Source: Serratia marcescens subsp. marcescens ATCC 13880
GTDB lineage: Bacteria > Pseudomonadota > Gammaproteobacteria > Enterobacterales > Enterobacteriaceae
DNA length: 64,000 nt
NCBI RefSeq assembly: GCF_017299535.1
Contig: NZ_CP071238.1
Span: forward strand, 1,550,001 to 1,614,000
Reading direction: 5' to 3'
Shown here: in pieces, positions 17,666 through 26,362 of the stretch
Layout: each line of letters starts with the position of its first letter
How positions within the stretch are numbered: position 1 is the stretch's first letter
The notes under the pieces: model-generated
Told to the model about the DNA's origin: nothing
Seen by the model: the letters and a program-made list of their open reading frames with translations, nothing else
The model's database searches: none
Made by a program: the position numbers and the translations under genes

Positions 17666-19291
17666 TCATGCCGCCGGCAGCGAGATCGCCTGATCGAAAC
17701 TGGTGGGCGTCGCCATGCGCCACATGCGGGCGTAGAACTCGCTTTTGATCTCCGGCTGCAGCAGCGCGCCGGGCTCCAGGTAGTAATAGATATCGGCGTA
17801 CACCTTGATCTCGGTCGGCGTGATGCGGCGCAGCATATGGTGCGAGGTCAGCTGCTCCGGGCGGCTGACGCCGGCCGCCGCCAGCATGTCCGCCAGCGCT
17901 TTCACCGTATTTTGATGGAAGTGATAGACGCGCTCCGCCTTGTTCGGCACCACCAACGCCTTTTGCCGCAGCGGATCTTGCGTCGCGACGCCGGTCGGGC
18001 AGTGGTTGGTGTGGCAGCTTTGCGACTGGATGCAGCCGACGGCGAACATAAAGCCGCGCGCCGAGTTCACCCAGTCGGCGCCGAGCACCAGTACGCTGGC
18101 GATGTCAAAAGCGCTGATGATCTTGCCGCTGGCGCCAATCTTGATTTGGTCGCGCAGGCCGCAGCCCACCAGCGTGTTATGCACGAACAGCAGCCCTTCG
18201 CGCAGCGGCATGCCCATATAGTTGGAGAGTTCGAGCGGCGCGGCGCCGGTGCCGCCTTCCTTGCCGTCCACCACGATAAAGTCCGGCAGAATGCGGGTGT
18301 GCAGCATCGCCTTGACGATAGCGACGAACTCCCACGGGTGGCCGATGCACAGCTTGAAACCGACCGGCTTGCCGCCTGACAGCTCGCGCAGCTGCTGGAT
18401 GAAATGCATCATTTCCAGCGGGGTGGTGAAGGCGCTGTGCGAAGCCGGCGAGATGCAATCCACGCCTTCCGGCACGCCGCGGGTGGCGGCGATTTCCGCA
18501 TCCACCTTTTTCGCCGGCAGAATGCCGCCGTGGCCGGGTTTAGCGCCCTGGCTGAGCTTGATTTCAATCATTTTCACCTGCGGGCTTTGCGCCTGTTCGG
18601 CAAAGCGGCGCGGATCGAAATGGCCGTCGGCGGTGCGGCAGCCGAAATAGCCGCTGCCCAGCTCCCACACCAGATCGCCGTTGTTTTCGCGGTGATAGCG
18701 GCTGATGCTGCCCTCACCGGTGTCGTGGTAGAAGTTGCCCTTGGCCGCGCCGAGGTTGAGCGCGCGGATGGCGTTGGCGGAGAGCGCGCCGAAGCTCATG
18801 GCCGAAATGTTGAAGATCGACGCGGAGTAGGGCTGGCGGCAATCAGCGCCGCCGATGGTGATGCGGAAACTGGTTGGGTCGGCGGCTTCCACCGGCCGCA
18901 TGGAGTGGCCGATGCACTCATAGCCGGTTTGGTACACATCCAGCAGGGTGCCGAACGGTTTGTCACCCATCTCATTTTTCGCACGGCGATACACCAGCGT
19001 GCGCTGGGTGCGCGAAAACGGGATCTCTTCATTATCCTGCTCGAGGAAATACTGGCGCAGTTCCGGGCGGATGAACTCGAAGAAGAAGCGCAGGCGGCCG
19101 ATGATCGGGTAGTTGCGGCAGATGGCGTGGCGCTGCTGCGTGAGATCGTAGATACCCAGCACCATCAGGCAACCGCAGGCCAGGGCCGGCAGCCAGAACC
19201 ACGGATGGTTGTGCATCATGATCAAGAAAACCAGGGTGAGCAAGATGCTCAGCACAAAGCAGGTATAGCGGCTGAATAAGGACGACTTCAT
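17666..19291 (-). CDS. Membrane-anchored FMN-binding glutamate-synthase-like protein
   Basis: 541 residues. Two N-terminal TM helices (about 10-27 and 30-48) are followed by a glutamate-synthase central/FMN barrel domain (about 100-500). Visible features are 'SMSFGALSANAIRALN', 'KLSQGAKPGHGG', 'DGKEGGTGAAP' and the 3Fe-4S cysteine region 'GCIQSQSCHTNHCPTGV'. It lacks the amidotransferase domain of GltB, so it cannot act as a complete glutamate synthase. Homologues (YerD-like) are widespread but their reaction is not established. Stands alone on the minus strand. Confidence 0.85.
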   Translation of the reverse strand: MKSSLFSRYTCFVLSILLTLVFLIMMHNHPWFWLPALACGCLMVLGIYDLTQQRHAICRNYPIIGRLRFFFEFIRPELRQYFLEQDNEEIPFSRTQRTLVYRRAKNEMGDKPFGTLLDVYQTGYECIGHSMRPVEAADPTSFRITIGGADCRQPYSASIFNISAMSFGALSANAIRALNLGAAKGNFYHDTGEGSISRYHRENNGDLVWELGSGYFGCRTADGHFDPRRFAEQAQSPQVKMIEIKLSQGAKPGHGGILPAKKVDAEIAATRGVPEGVDCISPASHSAFTTPLEMMHFIQQLRELSGGKPVGFKLCIGHPWEFVAIVKAMLHTRILPDFIVVDGKEGGTGAAPLELSNYMGMPLREGLLFVHNTLVGCGLRDQIKIGASGKIISAFDIASVLVLGADWVNSARGFMFAVGCIQSQSCHTNHCPTGVATQDPLRQKALVVPNKAERVYHFHQNTVKALADMLAAAGVSRPEQLTSHHMLRRITPTEIKVYADIYYYLEPGALLQPEIKSEFYARMWRMATPTSFDQAISLPAA

Positions 19292-19471
19292 AACATCTCC
19301 TGATGTTTATTTTAATCCACACGACATGACTCACGGATAATCCGTGTGCAAATCGTAACCAACAGGAGAGGATGTTGTGTGTCTGTTGCTGCTTTGTCGC
19401 CGGTTGTTACATTAATTTAACCTGACGGAAGGGGGTTGCCGCGCGGCGTGCCGCGCAACAAGCCAAGATGT

Positions 19472-20062
19472 TTATTTTCCGGCGACGAAGATGGTGCTCA
19501 TGCTGCGCAGCCGCAGCTTTTTCATCGCGCTGTATTTTTGCGAGAAGATGGTTTTCGGGTGCGTGCCGCGTTTTTCCGCAATGTGCAGCAGGCTGTCGCC
19601 GCGCAGCAGATTGAAGATCACGTCGCTTTCCGCCGGGCTGAGCTCGCGGGTTTTCTGCACCCGGATGCCGCCCGGTTCCTTGCTTTCCAGCAGCCGCTGG
19701 ATTTTTTCCTGCAGCGAATAAAGCGGAATGCGGGTAGAAACCAACTCAACGGAAATCCCCAGGATCGACAACAGTTTCACTACGCGCTCGTCGTCATAGA
19801 ACACCAGCAGGCGCGTCTTGCTGTTGTATTGCTGGTGCAGGGACACCAGGCTTTCTATCACGTTGACGCTCTGTTCCAGGTTTTGCGAGGTGAAAATCAG
19901 CGCGATATCGTGCTTGGTGATCTTCTCCGCTTTGGCGCCGCCATGCATGAAATCGGAAAACAGGCGGATATCGTACGCGCCGTAGTGTTTCTTCAGCAGC
20001 ACCGACAGACCAACATAGCTGTACTTACACTCACTAATCACAAGAACGTTGTTTTTAGACAT
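19472..20062 (-). CDS. LuxR-type helix-turn-helix regulator of the fimbrial locus
   Basis: 196 residues. The N-terminal part resembles a degenerate receiver-like domain (MSKNNVLVISECKYSYVGLS). It lacks a clear phosphoacceptor Asp-Met-x-x-Pro motif. The C-terminus (about 135-190) is a LuxR/FixJ HTH: 'LSPAESDVIFNLLRGDSLLHIAEKRGTHPKTIFSQKYSAMKKL'. Its start is 21 bases after the EAL gene, so the two are co-transcribed and diverge from the fimbrial operon. It is comparable in context to FimZ/FimW-type regulators of enterobacterial fimbriae; control of the adjacent pilin promoter is inferred. Confidence 0.75.
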   Translation of the reverse strand: MSKNNVLVISECKYSYVGLSVLLKKHYGAYDIRLFSDFMHGGAKAEKITKHDIALIFTSQNLEQSVNVIESLVSLHQQYNSKTRLLVFYDDERVVKLLSILGISVELVSTRIPLYSLQEKIQRLLESKEPGGIRVQKTRELSPAESDVIFNLLRGDSLLHIAEKRGTHPKTIFSQKYSAMKKLRLRSMSTIFVAGK

Positions 20063-20083
20063 AGGGCAAACACCAATACCGAG

Positions 20084-20800
20084 TTAAAAGTATTCAGCTG
20101 TAAGAAGCGAATTCAAATCCTTGATGCTGGATTCCTTCCACAGCTTTCCCTGCAGTGCGTAATATGGCATTTCATCCAGCCATTTCTTGTGTTCGGGAGT
20201 TTCAACTCCTTCGATAATTACCTTGTAATGATTAAGGTAAAAGAAGCGCAGTAACGCGCGCATCAAGCCCTCGCCGCCGGACTTTTTCATAAAGTCCCAA
20301 AGCAAAAAACGGTCGAGCTTAACGAAGCGGAACTGGCTGTTGTACAACGCGGAAAAACCCGCATAGCCAGAACCAAAATCATCGAGCCAAAATGAATAAC
20401 TATTCAATGACGGATCGCCGTGCACGCGATCTTTCACCAGCCGGGTTGAATTCTCGCTGATCTCAAAATGAATACAGCGCAGGGCATTAATTCTTTCGGC
20501 AAAGTGAGTATTCGCCAGCGATTGCAGGGAATAATCGTCAACATTCAAAGTGGCTATCACTTGGTTTTCATGAAACCAGTGTTTGTATTTATCGATCAGA
20601 TTGATCTGATCCATCAAAATCTCAATCCGGGTTGCGCTGTCGGCGTGACGAAAGAACTGTTCAGGAGAAAAATGGGCGTATTCGCTATTAAACGTAAAGC
20701 GAGACAGACATTCAACGGCCAGCAATTGTCCCGATTTTGCGAACATTGGCTGAAAAACATAATTAATGCCGTTATTTTTCTCTCTGAAAGAACCGCTCAT
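20084..20800 (-). CDS. Stand-alone EAL-domain protein (probable c-di-GMP phosphodiesterase)
   Basis: 238 residues consisting only of an EAL domain. Candidate catalytic and metal residues are retained: the Glu of 'VECLSRF', the Asn of 'ATLNVDD', the Glu of 'HFEISEN', both Asp of 'LDDFGSGYAG', the Lys of 'VKLDRF', the Glu of 'IEGVET' and the Gln of 'ALQGK'. The motif is ECL rather than EAL. No membrane or sensor domain is present, so it acts in the cytoplasm. Context recalls Salmonella STM0551, an EAL protein encoded in the fim cluster that lowers fimbrial expression. Loop residues differ from consensus, so activity should be tested. Confidence 0.82.
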   Translation of the reverse strand: MSGSFREKNNGINYVFQPMFAKSGQLLAVECLSRFTFNSEYAHFSPEQFFRHADSATRIEILMDQINLIDKYKHWFHENQVIATLNVDDYSLQSLANTHFAERINALRCIHFEISENSTRLVKDRVHGDPSLNSYSFWLDDFGSGYAGFSALYNSQFRFVKLDRFLLWDFMKKSGGEGLMRALLRFFYLNHYKVIIEGVETPEHKKWLDEMPYYALQGKLWKESSIKDLNSLLTAEYF

Positions 20801-21314
20801 TTCCCAATCCTTGGATTGATATTTAACTTGTTGATTTTAAATGGTTAAAAAGAAAGTTACTCCAGGTTTATTGGTAAATTTCTTATTTAAAGCGTCAGGA
20901 TGGCCGAAACGTGTCGACAGACCATTAAACGCGTAATTCGTGCCAAAGTCCAAACGTCGCAATATGTTACTAAGTGTAAATATTCGGGATAATATTCTGA
21001 TTTTCAGGCCTTAATGCAAAATCTTGAACTCTGCAGCTTTCCCAAACACAGATTATTCCTATTCATATGAATCGTCAACATCGATCGATAGGTATCCGCC
21101 GATAGTTTATTCCTATCAAGAGGGGGCTTATGAATGTTTTAAACGATTTAACATTAAGAATATGCTTAGTCTATATTTCGTCCGGCAATGAGTTCATCGA
21201 GGCAACGCTCCTTTTCAGCAAGGGAGTGCTATCGCTGAGTGTATGCTCAGTGGCGGCAATATATATATAAGCCCGCCACTGAATCGATTATTTTATTGTT
21301 CTATGGAGCTGGAA
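20801..21314. promoter_or_regulatory. Divergent control region of the fimbrial operon and EAL-LuxR genes
   Basis: 514 AT-rich bases without a gene. Items visible: a direct repeat TTATTCCTAT at 21053-21062 and 21107-21116; TAAGAATATGCTTA at 21155-21168, matching the RcsAB box pattern at about 12 of 14 positions; CTGAG-N6-CTCAG at 21235-21250; and CAGTGGCGG / CCGCCACTG at 21248-21256 and 21273-21281 around an A/T-only core. No FimB/MrpI-type recombinase gene or recognisable switch arms were found. Confidence 0.5.
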
Positions 21315-21842
21315 ATGAAAAAAGTATTATTGCCTTTGGCTGCCCTGGTATTGTCTGCAACTGCTTCCAACGCAATGGCAGCAAACGGCAACGTTAAATT
21401 CACCGGTGAAATTGTACAGTCCACCTGTAAAGTTGTTGATAAAGACCAGAATAAAGAAGTTTACCTGGGTAAATATCCTACCACCGCTTTCCCAACTGCC
21501 GGTTCTACCAGCGGTGCTAAAGCTTTCGATATCAGCCTGGAGAAATGTGAAGCGGGTAACTACACCCTGCGTTTCGACGGTAACACCCCAGCCGGCCACC
21601 CAGAGCTGTTGGCTGTAACTGGCGGCGCGACTGGCGTTGGCGTTGAAATTCTGGATAACAACGGTTCTACTCTGCCAATCTCTCAGGAAGTGGCTACCCC
21701 AGCTACCGTAACCGTTGCTGCTGATGGCGATAACCCAGGCGCTGCAACTTTCAACCTGCGCGCTCGTTACAAATCCTTCCAGGATCTGGTAACTGCCGGT
21801 CAGGCAAACTCTAACGCTACCTTCACCATCGAATACAAATAA
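21315..21842 (+). CDS. Major fimbrial subunit (type 1-like pilin, FimA family)
   Basis: 175 residues from ATG 21315, behind a GGA-rich ribosome site. The signal peptide ends AMA after residue 25 or so, leaving a mature pilin of about 150 residues. Conserved pilin features are the N-terminal donor strand 'NGNVKFTGEIVQSTCKV', a Cys pair (STCKV and LEKCEAG) for the disulfide, 'DISLEKC' and the C-terminal beta zipper ending 'ATFTIEYK' with the penultimate aromatic Tyr. First gene of a pilin-chaperone-usher-adhesin operon. Codon usage is strongly biased to preferred codons, as expected for an abundant protein. Confidence 0.92.
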   Translation: MKKVLLPLAALVLSATASNAMAANGNVKFTGEIVQSTCKVVDKDQNKEVYLGKYPTTAFPTAGSTSGAKAFDISLEKCEAGNYTLRFDGNTPAGHPELLAVTGGATGVGVEILDNNGSTLPISQEVATPATVTVAADGDNPGAATFNLRARYKSFQDLVTAGQANSNATFTIEYK

Positions 21843-21908
21843 TTCGCTGGCAGGATAGATAGAGTTATTGGCCAAGGATGGCTAAATTTTGAGAGTTGAG
21901 ACATTCCG

Positions 21909-22592
21909 ATGAAAAAAATTCTGACTGGTATTTTATTCGCATTCTCTGTTAATGCCTTTGCCGGCATTCAGGTTGATGCGACGCGTGTCATCTATAACAG
22001 TGCAAGTAAATCCGCATCGCTCTCAATCAGCAATGACAGCGACGATACCTACATGGTGCAAACCTGGCTGGATACTGGCGATGCAAGCCAGATGCCTAAG
22101 AATTTGCCGATCGTGGTGACGCCACCCATTTTGAAGCTGGCTGCCAAGAAAGACGCCATTTTGCGTTTTATCTATTCCGGCAGCGGTTTGCCGCAGGACA
22201 GAGAATCTCTGCTCTGGGTCAACGTACAGGAAATTCCGCCAACGCCTAAGCAAGATAACGTGCTGCAGGTGGCGATCCGTACCCGTATCAAACTGTTCTA
22301 TCGCCCGGATTCGTTGAAAACCAACCTGCAACAGCAGGCGGAAGCGCTGAAGTGGAAGCGCCAGGGCGGCAATTTAGTCGTGACTAACGATGGCCCGCTG
22401 TTCGTCACGCTGGGCGTGCTGAACCTGAAGAGCGGCGGCAAGAGCTGGAAAGTGAACGCCGACATGGTCAAGCCACACGACAGCCTGCGCATCTCCCTGC
22501 CTCAGGGGGCGCAATCAGCCAACACTATGTCGTTTACCTATATCAACGACTATGGCGGTCACACCGAGATTAAAAACGTCGCACTGAATTGA
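21909..22592 (+). CDS. Periplasmic fimbrial chaperone (PapD/FimC family)
   Basis: 227 residues with a signal peptide (MKKILTGILFAFSVNAFA). Two immunoglobulin-like domains. The subunit-anchoring Arg in 'DATRVIYN' and Lys in 'RTRIKLFYRP' are conserved, as is the G1 edge region 'NVLQVAIRTRIKLFYRP'. It folds and caps pilin subunits by donor-strand complementation and delivers them to the usher encoded 27 bases downstream. Confidence 0.93.
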   Translation: MKKILTGILFAFSVNAFAGIQVDATRVIYNSASKSASLSISNDSDDTYMVQTWLDTGDASQMPKNLPIVVTPPILKLAAKKDAILRFIYSGSGLPQDRESLLWVNVQEIPPTPKQDNVLQVAIRTRIKLFYRPDSLKTNLQQQAEALKWKRQGGNLVVTNDGPLFVTLGVLNLKSGGKSWKVNADMVKPHDSLRISLPQGAQSANTMSFTYINDYGGHTEIKNVALN

Positions 22593-22619
22593 TTTGAAGC
22601 ACTTCAAGGAATGAAAGAA

Positions 22620-25235
22620 ATGGCACACAAAAGAATAACAACCCTCGCGCCAAAACGTTTGGTGAAGCTGATTAATGGTGTAATTTATTTTTCTGCTGTG
22701 CCTTTTTCATTCTCACAGATGGCCATGGCGGAGGAGCAGTTCAACACCTCCTTCATCCATGGCGATGACAATATCGCCCAGGTGGCGTCGTTGGCCAGCG
22801 GGGATGATATTCTGCCGGGTAAATATCCGTTTGATATCTATCTCAACGGGCAGCGTATCGATCACCGCGAAATCGAGTTCAAGAAAGAATCCAAAGACTC
22901 TCCGGTAGCGCCGTGCCTGACGGCGGTGGACTACCAGGATTACGGCGTAAAGCTGCCCGGCGATCTGACCACCGCCGGTGCCGCGCAATGCTACGCATTG
23001 CCACAACAGATCTCCGGCGCCAAGCTGAGCTATGACGCCGCCGTACAGCGTATGGATCTGGAAGTGCCGCAGGTGTTTCTGATCCCGCGCCCGCAAGGCG
23101 CTATTTCGCCGAAAGTTTACGATCGCGGCATCAATGCCGGCTTTGTTAACTATAACTTTAGCGGCACTCATAACCGCTACGGCAACAACCAGAACGACAA
23201 GACTTCCGACTATTACTTCCTGAGCCTTAACAATGGCCTCAATATTGGCGATTGGCGCCTGCGCAACAACTCGACGTTGAACCAACAGTCGGGCGCCGGT
23301 ACGCATTGGAAGAACATTTCCAGCTGGGCGGAAACGGACATCGTTTCTCTGCGCAGCCGTCTGGTGATCGGCCAGACCAACACTAATAACAATGTTTTCG
23401 ACAGCATTCAGTTCCGCGGTGTGCAGATGTCCAGCGCCGACGACATGCTGCCGGAAAGCCAGCGCGGCTATGCGCCGGTGGTGCGCGGTGTGGCGACGAC
23501 CAACGCGCGCGTTGAAGTGCGTCAGAACGGCTATACCATTTACAGCACCAACGTGCCGCCAGGGCCGTTTGCGCTGACGGACATTTTCCCAAGCACCCTG
23601 AGCGGTAACCTGGACGTGACGGTTATCGAAGCCAACGGTTCGAGAACCTCTTTCGTCGTGCCGTTCTCCTCGGTGCCGAACATGCTGCGCGAAGGGATTT
23701 GGAACTATCAGCTGACCGCCGGTAAATACCATGACGGCACCAGCCGCTATCAGCCCAAGTTTGTCCAAGGCACCTTGTCGCACGGTATGGCGTATGACAT
23801 CACGCCTTACGGTGGCGTGCTGGTGGCGGAAAACTACCGTTCAGCGGTCGTGGGCCTCGGTAAAAACCTGGGGAACTGGGGGGCTGTCTCTTTTGATATG
23901 TCCTATTCCGACACCAACCTGGTGAACGGCGATGACAAGCAGGGGGAGAGTTTCCGTTTCCTGTATTCCAAGTCGCTCAACGATTGGGGGACGGAATTCC
24001 GCATTGCCGGTTACCGTTACTCGACCTCCGGCTATTATGATTTCTCCGATGCGGTTGCCGAGCGCGAACGCTATGAGAACGGTTATTACCGTAACGATTA
24101 CTACGATCAAAACGATCGCAACCTGGGCGTGCCGGACTGGGCGGAATCTCGCCGTCGCAGCTATTACACCAGCCGTTTCAACAACAAACGCCAGCGCGTT
24201 GAGCTGTCTGTCAACCAGCGCATCGCCGGTAATTCGACGCTGTACGCCAACCTCAGCAACCAGTCTTACTGGGGCGGATCCGGCGAAGACCGCACCGTAC
24301 AAACCGGTTTCAACAGCAGCTATAAAAATATCAGCTATGGCGTCTTCTATCAGGACAGCCGCAGCAACTACGGCTATAAAGACCGCAGCGTCAACCTGAC
24401 CGTATCGATTCCGTTCAGCTTCTTCAGCAAGGATTCGTCGGACATGACCGCCAGCTTCAACGCCGGCCACAGCAAGCAGAGCGGCAATACCTACAGCGCC
24501 GGCCTGAGCGGCACCGCGCTGGATGACAACCGCTTGAACTATGCGGTGCAAAGCGGTCATGATCGTTATTCGGGCCAAACCAGCTCGGCCAACGTCGGTT
24601 ATCAGGGCAGCATGGGGACCATCAATGCCGGTTATAGCTACAGCAAAGATTATCAGCAGTCTTCGTTGGGCGTGGCGGGCGGCATCGTCGCACACTCCGG
24701 CGGCGTGACGTTGACCCAGCCGCTGCAGAATACGTTTGTGCTGGTGGAAGCCAAAGACGCCAAGGGCGTTCGTATCGAAAACCAACCGGGTGTCGCCATC
24801 GACCGCTTCGGTTACGCGGTGATGACCTCTGCGTCGCCATACCGCCATAACCGCGTGGCGCTGCGCACCGAAGATATCGGCAACGGCCTGGATATCCCGA
24901 TGGCGGCGAGAGACGTGGTGCCGACTTACGGCGCAATCACCCGCGTGAAGTTTGAAACGCACACGGGCCAAAGCCTGTTGGTACACAGCAAGATGGCCGA
25001 CGGCAGCGTACCGCCGATTGGCGCCAACGTCTTCAGTGCGGACGGCAAGAACAACGGTACTGTCGGTACCAACGGCGATATTTATATTTCAGGGGCTTCC
25101 GCAGGGGATCGCCTGCTGGTGAAATGGGGCAACGACGCGGGCGAAAGCTGCTCACTGGTGGTGCCGGAATTGAAAGCGGCGACCGAACAGCTGATGGGTT
25201 ATCAGGAACTTTCGCTGACCTGCGGAAAACCGTAA
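22620..25235 (+). CDS. Outer-membrane fimbrial usher (FimD/PapC family)
   Basis: 871 residues from ATG 22620, nine bases after AAGGA; ATG 22611 is in frame but sits one base from that site. A long signal region ends near AMAEEQF. Usher domains in order are the N-terminal periplasmic domain ('FDIYLNGQRIDHREIEF'), the 24-strand barrel with the plug, and two C-terminal domains ('VDRFGYAVMTSASPYRHNRV', 'GDRLLVKWG'). The Cys pair in the last domain (ESCSLVV and LTCGKP) is conserved. It catalyses ordered pilus assembly and export. Confidence 0.94.
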   Translation: MAHKRITTLAPKRLVKLINGVIYFSAVPFSFSQMAMAEEQFNTSFIHGDDNIAQVASLASGDDILPGKYPFDIYLNGQRIDHREIEFKKESKDSPVAPCLTAVDYQDYGVKLPGDLTTAGAAQCYALPQQISGAKLSYDAAVQRMDLEVPQVFLIPRPQGAISPKVYDRGINAGFVNYNFSGTHNRYGNNQNDKTSDYYFLSLNNGLNIGDWRLRNNSTLNQQSGAGTHWKNISSWAETDIVSLRSRLVIGQTNTNNNVFDSIQFRGVQMSSADDMLPESQRGYAPVVRGVATTNARVEVRQNGYTIYSTNVPPGPFALTDIFPSTLSGNLDVTVIEANGSRTSFVVPFSSVPNMLREGIWNYQLTAGKYHDGTSRYQPKFVQGTLSHGMAYDITPYGGVLVAENYRSAVVGLGKNLGNWGAVSFDMSYSDTNLVNGDDKQGESFRFLYSKSLNDWGTEFRIAGYRYSTSGYYDFSDAVAERERYENGYYRNDYYDQNDRNLGVPDWAESRRRSYYTSRFNNKRQRVELSVNQRIAGNSTLYANLSNQSYWGGSGEDRTVQTGFNSSYKNISYGVFYQDSRSNYGYKDRSVNLTVSIPFSFFSKDSSDMTASFNAGHSKQSGNTYSAGLSGTALDDNRLNYAVQSGHDRYSGQTSSANVGYQGSMGTINAGYSYSKDYQQSSLGVAGGIVAHSGGVTLTQPLQNTFVLVEAKDAKGVRIENQPGVAIDRFGYAVMTSASPYRHNRVALRTEDIGNGLDIPMAARDVVPTYGAITRVKFETHTGQSLLVHSKMADGSVPPIGANVFSADGKNNGTVGTNGDIYISGASAGDRLLVKWGNDAGESCSLVVPELKAATEQLMGYQELSLTCGKP

Positions 25236-25246
25236 AAGGAAAGGAT

Positions 25247-26287
25247 ATGTCTTCTTTGTTAAAGCACAAGAATCTCGGGTTGGCGGCTGGGCTGCTGGTC
25301 ACGCTGGGCGCGTTTTCGCAGAGCAGCTATGCGCTGTCGTGTAAGCAGAACGGCAGCATTCGCCAGGATATCGTGCTGGATAAAGCCATCAAGGTGTCGA
25401 CCGCCAATACCGCGCCGGGCGCGTTGCTGTGGCGTTCGCAGACCTTTACCTCGACCTTCCAATGTACGGATGACTGGAACAACCCGAAAGGGGAAAATGC
25501 TTACCTGTACTGGGATCCGCAGTCCCGGATGAGTCAGATCCATAATTCGATCGAAGTGGGTGTCACTTATCAGGGGATCGATGTCAAACCGACTAAAGGC
25601 GCACGTCAGGACGTCGGTCCCGGCACGGAATGCCGCCGTTCGGGCAGCCGTTGTTTGTCTCCGGCCAGATCGCTGACGGTAACCGTGTCTTACGCCATCT
25701 ATATTAAAGCAACCGGCAAGGCGCCGCCGGCCGGCGGCAAGATCAACGACAACAACTCGTACTCGGTATTCCAGGTTGATGGCGTCGGCGGCTTGAACGG
25801 CACGCCGAACAGCAACTTTAACGCCTACATTTCCGGGCTGGGCAACATTCAGTTTATTTCCTGCAACCCGAAAATCACCGTGGTGGCCAACAACGGTTCG
25901 ACGGTGAACTTCGGCACTATCCCGCGTCAGAATGCGGTGGTGGGCAAAATCGAGAAACAGGTGCCGTTCTCGGTGGCCGCCAATATGTCCGATCCGACGA
26001 CCGGACAGGACTGCCAGGGGGAGACGCTGCAGGCCAGCTTCAGCAGCACTTATCCGCTGCAGGATAACAGCGTGATCCTGCCGACCAGCGACAGCGGCTT
26101 CGGTATTTTGATCTCGCAGGCGGCGACGCCAAATACGCCGATCATGATGAACAGCCCGGTCGATCTGGGCCTGGTCAACGGCACCATCGTTGAAAAGAAC
26201 TTTATGGCCAGCCTGAAATGGTTGAGCACCAACCCGAAAGTGGGGCCGTTCAGCGCATCGGCGAATATTGACGTCACCTTCAAATAA
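25247..26287 (+). CDS. Fimbrial tip/adhesin-type subunit
   Basis: 346 residues from ATG 25247 behind AAGGAAAGG, 11 bases after the usher stop. The signal peptide ends near SSYALS. About twice the length of the major pilin, as for two-domain tip adhesins. An N-terminal lectin-like part (about 30-200) has Cys pairs (LSCKQNG/FQCTDD; GTECRRSGSRCLS). The C-terminal pilin domain (about 200-346) starts at 'FISCNPKITVVANNGSTVNFG' and ends 'SASANIDVTFK'. Last gene of the operon. The receptor is unknown. The four-gene layout matches the S. marcescens fimABCD operon linked to biofilm formation, but identity with it is not proven here. Confidence 0.8.
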   Translation: MSSLLKHKNLGLAAGLLVTLGAFSQSSYALSCKQNGSIRQDIVLDKAIKVSTANTAPGALLWRSQTFTSTFQCTDDWNNPKGENAYLYWDPQSRMSQIHNSIEVGVTYQGIDVKPTKGARQDVGPGTECRRSGSRCLSPARSLTVTVSYAIYIKATGKAPPAGGKINDNNSYSVFQVDGVGGLNGTPNSNFNAYISGLGNIQFISCNPKITVVANNGSTVNFGTIPRQNAVVGKIEKQVPFSVAANMSDPTTGQDCQGETLQASFSSTYPLQDNSVILPTSDSGFGILISQAATPNTPIMMNSPVDLGLVNGTIVEKNFMASLKWLSTNPKVGPFSASANIDVTFK

Positions 26288-26308
26288 TTCGGTGCCTGGT
26301 CAATAAAG

Positions 26309-26344
26309 AAAGGGTTCAGTTCTCGCGAACTGAACCCTTTTTTG
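26309..26344 (+). terminator. Terminator of the fimbrial operon
   Basis: A perfect 14-bp stem (AAAGGGTTCAGTTC / GAACTGAACCCTTT) with a TCGC tetraloop and a run of T residues, 22 bases after the adhesin stop. It also serves the convergent AraC-type gene from the other side. Confidence 0.92.
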
Positions 26345-26362
26345 TGCCTTATACCGCGCTGA

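Noticed and set aside
20801..21314. Phase-variable invertible fimbrial switch
   Set aside because: The inverted repeats are close together around a short core, no recombinase gene is nearby, and no long flanking arms are seen.
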